DNA of 64,000 bases from Flavihumibacter sp. UBA7668 (GTDB lineage Bacteria; Bacteroidota; Bacteroidia; Chitinophagales; Chitinophagaceae), in NCBI RefSeq assembly GCF_002483205.1, contig NZ_DLHM01000004.1, positions 882,891 through 946,890 of the forward strand. The letters run 5' to 3'. The position numbers were made by a program, and so were the translations under genes. Below, one piece after another: positions 61,179 to 64,000 of this stretch; positions within the stretch are counted from its first letter, which is position 1, and every line of letters starts with the position of its first letter. The notes under the pieces are model-generated. The model was not told where the DNA came from. It searched no databases and saw only the letters and a program-made list of their open reading frames with translations.

Positions 61179-62054
61179 ATGAATACGACCGATTTAAAAC
61201 TGTTTGAAGCAGTGGCATTGCATGGTAATTTCACCAAAGCTGCAGAAGCCATGTTTACGGTACAGTCAAATGTAACGGCAAGAATTAAAAGCCTTGAAGA
61301 GGAATTTGGCGCTGCCTTGTTTATACGCAGCTCCCGTAAAGTAGAACTTACCAGTGCGGGAGAAACCCTGCTAAAATATTCCCGGCAAATCAATAATTTA
61401 CTGGAAGAAGCCAGGTCCACTATTGGAAATCCGGATACGGTTAAAGGCCGGCTTAAGATCGGTTTTCTGGAAACCACGATGGCGCTTAAGGGGCCCGGAC
61501 TGGTTAACCAGTTGGCCGATCGGTTTCCATCGATTGAGCTTGATCTGACCTCTGCCATGCGCGATAACCTGATTACGGACGTGCTGAATTATAAATTGGA
61601 TGCAGCCTTTGTTCCTGCACCAGTTCATATGGATGAATTGCAACAGATTCATATTATGGATGAACAACTAGTTGCGGTTGTGCCAGCAGGGGTAAGAAGC
61701 CTTGAAACAGTGCTCAAACAGGAGCAACTCAAAGTAATCGTTTTTGATCAGGGTTGTTTTTTCAGATCTCGTTTGGAAACCTGGCTGGCTGGTAAAGGCA
61801 TATCCAATTACCATAAAACAGCCATGAATTCCATGGAGGGCGTTGTAAATTTTATTGAAGCAGGTATTGGGTTTAGTTTTTTACCCAATCAAATAATAAC
61901 CGCATTCTACAGCAAAAGAAAAATAAAAACCTTTCCACTGCCGGCCGCTATAGGGGGCATTAAAACTATTTTGATTTACAGGAAAGATAATTTGTCCTCT
62001 CCTGTATTGAAAGCATTCCTCAGCCTTTTTACGGATAAAAAGAAAAAAGACTAA
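61179..62054 (+). CDS. LysR family transcriptional regulator
   Basis: A 291-residue DNA-binding regulator. The N-terminal winged helix-turn-helix is classic: LKLFEAVALHGNFTKAAEAM, then VTARIKSLEEEFGAALFIRS and VELTSAGETLLKYSRQI. The C-terminal substrate-binding domain begins GRLKIGFLETTMALKGPGLV. ATG 61179 is preferred to the TTG just before it. It is divergent from the epoxide-hydrolase-like gene, its probable target, and is followed 9 bases later by a Crp/Fnr gene in the same direction. Confidence 0.93.
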   Translation: MNTTDLKLFEAVALHGNFTKAAEAMFTVQSNVTARIKSLEEEFGAALFIRSSRKVELTSAGETLLKYSRQINNLLEEARSTIGNPDTVKGRLKIGFLETTMALKGPGLVNQLADRFPSIELDLTSAMRDNLITDVLNYKLDAAFVPAPVHMDELQQIHIMDEQLVAVVPAGVRSLETVLKQEQLKVIVFDQGCFFRSRLETWLAGKGISNYHKTAMNSMEGVVNFIEAGIGFSFLPNQIITAFYSKRKIKTFPLPAAIGGIKTILIYRKDNLSSPVLKAFLSLFTDKKKKD

Positions 62055-62063
62055 CTTATTGTG

Positions 62064-62627
62064 ATGTTTGATGCTTTAAGAAATCATATAGAGAAAATTA
62101 TACCGCTGACAGAGGAGGAAGTTGAGTTGATCGCCTCTTTCTTTACAGCGCGGTCCTACAAAAAGGGGCAGTTTGTGTTCCAGGAAGGAGAACCTTTAAC
62201 CAAGCATTACTTCATCTGTAAGGGATTATTAAAATTAGTGTATACGGATACAGATGCACGTGAACACATCATCGGATTTGCTATGGAAGATTGGTGGGAG
62301 TCGGATTTCGAAGCCTTCTATACGCAGCAGCATACCACCCTGTCGCTTATTTGTTTGGAGGATACGGATCTCTTGTATATTACGCTGGAAGGTTATAAAA
62401 CCCTGTGCAGAACATTGCCCAAAATAGAGCATTTTTTTCTGGAGAAAGCCTATTTTGGATTCATAGCTGCACAAAAGCGAATTTTATCAACACTTACTTC
62501 CAATACCAGCGAACGCTATCGTCAATTGCTTGAACGGTACCCTACATTAGTACAACGTGTACCGAAAGCTCAATTAGCAGCTTATTTAGGTGTTTCAAGA
62601 GAAACGCTCAGCAGAATTTCTCTTTGA
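62064..62627 (+). CDS. Crp/Fnr family transcriptional regulator
   Basis: A 187-residue cytoplasmic regulator. The cyclic-nucleotide-binding jelly roll spans about 10-115 (YKKGQFVFQEGEPLTKHYFI, VYTDTDAREHIIGFAMEDWW, LEDTDLLYITLEGYKTL). The C-terminal helix-turn-helix is short and ends at VPKAQLAAYLGVSRETLSRI. No iron-sulfur cysteines of the Fnr type are visible, so it is not a classical oxygen sensor. ATG 62064 is chosen rather than GTG 62061. The palindrome at 62633-62652, before ridA, is a candidate target site. The broken gene at 59651-60188 is a paralogue. Confidence 0.92.
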   Translation: MFDALRNHIEKIIPLTEEEVELIASFFTARSYKKGQFVFQEGEPLTKHYFICKGLLKLVYTDTDAREHIIGFAMEDWWESDFEAFYTQQHTTLSLICLEDTDLLYITLEGYKTLCRTLPKIEHFFLEKAYFGFIAAQKRILSTLTSNTSERYRQLLERYPTLVQRVPKAQLAAYLGVSRETLSRISL

Positions 62628-62632
62628 ATAGG

Positions 62633-62652
62633 GGAGTGATCCAGATCACTCC
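62633..62652. promoter_or_regulatory. Crp/Fnr-type palindrome upstream of ridA
   Basis: GGAGTGAT (62633-62640), 4-base spacer CCAG, ATCACTCC (62645-62652): a perfect dyad with the GTGAT-N4-ATCAC core of Crp/Fnr-family sites. It lies about 53 bases before the minus-7-like element of the ridA promoter and 6 bases after the Crp/Fnr stop codon. A simple terminator is less likely because no T-run follows. Confidence 0.5.
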
Positions 62653-62695
62653 ATAACAGTGCGCTCTGTCAACAGATGAATCGGGTATTGAAATT

Positions 62696-62703
62696 TACCT
62701 TTG
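62696..62703 (+). promoter_or_regulatory. Minus-7-like promoter element for ridA
   Basis: TACCTTTG matches the Bacteroidota consensus TAnnTTTG exactly and lies 37 bases before the ridA ATG. I found no convincing minus-33 TTTG at the right distance, so activation by the Crp/Fnr protein bound upstream is plausible. Confidence 0.45.
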
Positions 62704-62739
62704 TACTATTATTTAAAATTCACATCTAAAACTAGTACA

Positions 62740-63129
62740 ATGGAAAAAAGAATAATTAATCCATGGAAATGGCAGGATGAGCGCAGTTATGTGCAGGCGG
62801 TAGAAATTAAAAATGCCACCAGCACCTTGTATTGCGCGGGACAGGCAGCAGTGGACGAAAACGGCGTCTCCAGTAAAGAAGATATGAAATCGCAACTCCT
62901 GCAGGCGATTGCTAATCTGGAAAAAGTTATTACAACATCCGGTTATGCATGCAGTGGTATAGCAAGGCTAACCATTTACACTACATCAACGGAAGAGTTA
63001 TGGCCGCATTTTCCCATTTTTCAAGACTGGATAGCAAAGCACCAGATTAAACAGGTTACCACCCTGCTGGAGGTTCCGCGTTTATTTGAAACGTTGAAAG
63101 TGGAACTGGAAGCAACTGTGGTAAAATGA
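62740..63129 (+). CDS. RidA family protein (YjgF/YER057c/UK114)
   Basis: A 129-residue member of the RidA superfamily, whose archetype deaminates reactive enamine/imine intermediates. The pattern STLYCAGQAAVDENGV, QLLQAIANLEKVITTSGYAC, IARLTIYTTSTEELWP and the ending TTLLEVPRLFETLKVELEAT is clear. The archetypal RidA has an arginine in the last motif (VEVxRLPxxxxVEIE); here the related EVPRLFETLKVELEA keeps an Arg. ATG 62740 is chosen; the in-frame upstream codons lack RidA features and cover the promoter. A promoter-like element and a Crp/Fnr-type palindrome lie upstream. Confidence 0.9.
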   Translation: MEKRIINPWKWQDERSYVQAVEIKNATSTLYCAGQAAVDENGVSSKEDMKSQLLQAIANLEKVITTSGYACSGIARLTIYTTSTEELWPHFPIFQDWIAKHQIKQVTTLLEVPRLFETLKVELEATVVK

Positions 63130-63157
63130 AAGATGCCAATTAAGATGCCATCGTTGA

Positions 63158-64000
63158 GCAAAACTGGCTGATTTCCTGAAAGCCTATTGGGACCTGGCCC
63201 TCACTGTCACCAAGCAGTTCAGAGATACCAGTATTGTTAATGAGTATCATTATACACTTTTCTATTACGACCAGTCTGGAAATCTGGATAAATGCAGCGG
63301 CCAATAGCCGGAACCAGATTACGCAAACGGTTTATGATCTGCCGCTTTCCCTTGTTCAAACTAACCTGAAACAGAAAAACCTGCGCAATCGGGTTAGTTA
63401 TACTCAGGTCATTAATCTGGCAACCCAAACCAATCCGGCTTCCGCTACTTATTATACCTATGATATCCAGGGTAATGTGGATACCATTGTGCAGGATTTT
63501 GGTTCTTCGGCCGGTATCAAAAATGCCATGAATAATTTTCCGGCCAATCCGGATAACCGCTACAAAAAAATAGCGTATAACTACGACCTGATCAGCGGTA
63601 AAGTAAATCAGGTCAGTTACCAGCCCGGTAAACCCGATGCCTATTACCACCGCTACGAATACGACGCGGAGAATCGCCTCACCCAGGTGTACAGCGGAAG
63701 GGATAGCATCATGTTATTGCTCTTTCCTCAGCGGGAAGCAGTGTATGAATACTATGCGCATGGACCACTTGCCCGCACTATTTTGGGTAAGCTCAATGTG
63801 CAGGGGCTGGATCATGCCTATACCCTGCAGGGTTGGTTGAAAGGTATTAACCCCGCCATGGGAGGCAGTTTAACCAACGGAACGGATACTACGGAAGCCA
63901 AACCGGTAGCACAGGATGTTTTTGGATTCAGTTTGCATTATTTCCGGAACGATTATAAAGCCATCTGGTTTAATCCGCAGGCCAGCTCGGTGATAGGAGG
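63158..64000 (+). pseudogene. RHS/YD-repeat protein remnant, frameshifted, runs off the edge
   Basis: The plus strand encodes a fragment of the large RHS proteins typical of Chitinophaga-like bacteria. Frame one (63158-63307, ending TAG) reads LADFLKAYWDLALTVTKQF and then VNEYHYTLFYYDQSGNL. A second frame, open from near 63290 to the window edge, reads NSRNQITQTVYD, YHRYEYDAENRLTQVYSG, YYAHGPLARTILGKLNVQGL and AYTLQGWLKGINPAMGG, the YD-repeat and core signature. The junction lacks the sequence normally found between these blocks, so a deletion has shifted the frame. The N-terminal thousands of residues are also absent: frame one is closed by a TGA at 63155, 26 bases after ridA. Any C-terminal toxin tip would be beyond the window. 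Confidence 0.8.

Noticed and set aside
63237..63650. 137-codon open frame on the minus strand near the right edge
   Set aside because: It lies antisense to the RHS core, whose plus-strand frame has unmistakable YD-repeat motifs. The minus translation is Ile/Arg-rich and matches nothing I know.

Overview
The window is a chromosomal segment of a Bacteroidota bacterium, most likely a member of the Chitinophagaceae or a close relative. The evidence is two SusC/SusD outer-membrane uptake pairs, an ECF sigma/FecR/SusC signalling unit, several AraC regulators, many exported enzymes with signal peptides ending in AQ, SQ or a lipobox, and an RHS fragment of the type common in Chitinophaga-like genomes. 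I saw no tRNA, rRNA, CRISPR array, insertion sequence or prophage. Assignments rest on motif reading and family memory; no search was run.

Layout. (1) 1-7.6 kb: the 3' part of rnr (RNase R), an RluF-type pseudouridine synthase, LemA plus a DUF2207 membrane protein, and a multi-PAS histidine kinase. (2) 7.5-21.9 kb: a P-type cation ATPase, then mainly exported enzymes: amidase, Gfo/Idh/MocA oxidoreductase, SUMF1-fold protein, ApbE flavin transferase, TIM-barrel isomerase, a large alpha/beta hydrolase and a beta-lactamase-like serine hydrolase. (3) 21.9-26.9 kb: a putative organophosphate or phosphonate island. An XRE-cupin regulator and a metallophosphoesterase diverge from an operon of alcohol dehydrogenase, OPA-type transporter and NPP-type phosphodiesterase. 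(4) 27.0-41.9 kb: a polysaccharide-utilisation-like locus. It holds an aldo/keto reductase, an enolase-superfamily protein, a sodium:solute symporter, a lipoprotein RhaM-like mutarotase, an AraC regulator, SusC, SusD and two large exported proteins I cannot place in a known glycosidase family. (5) 42-43.3 kb: a decayed junction and a RibD/DHFR-fold reductase. (6) 43.3-51.8 kb, minus strand: ECF sigma, FecR, STN-domain SusC, SusD and a BNR/LVIVD repeat protein. (7) 51.9-58.2 kb: CbpA/CbpM, an unknown gene divergent from a HicA-HicB single-chain fusion, and an alpha/beta hydrolase-AraC-GH20 operon. (8) 58.2-64 kb: esterase, GNAT, a broken Crp/Fnr gene, an epoxide-hydrolase-like enzyme, LysR, an intact Crp/Fnr, RidA and an RHS pseudogene running off the edge.

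How the parts fit. Region 4 is the most coherent unit. Glycan would be bound by SusD and imported by SusC, cut by the two exported proteins, and the released sugar taken up by the symporter, epimerised at its anomeric centre by the mutarotase, oxidised by the aldo/keto reductase and processed by the enolase-superfamily protein. That is a non-phosphorylative route of the kind known for fucose, rhamnose and galactose. Region 3 would hydrolyse external phosphodiesters and import the product. Region 6 is a classical outer-membrane-to-sigma-factor signalling system.

The window also shows small-scale decay: an in-frame TGA in the metallophosphoesterase, a frameshifting deletion in a Crp/Fnr gene, a frameshifted RHS fragment and a 5'-truncated AraC gene. 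The best candidates for something new are the fused HicA-HicB protein with its palindromic operator and the two unclassified proteins of the region 4 locus.
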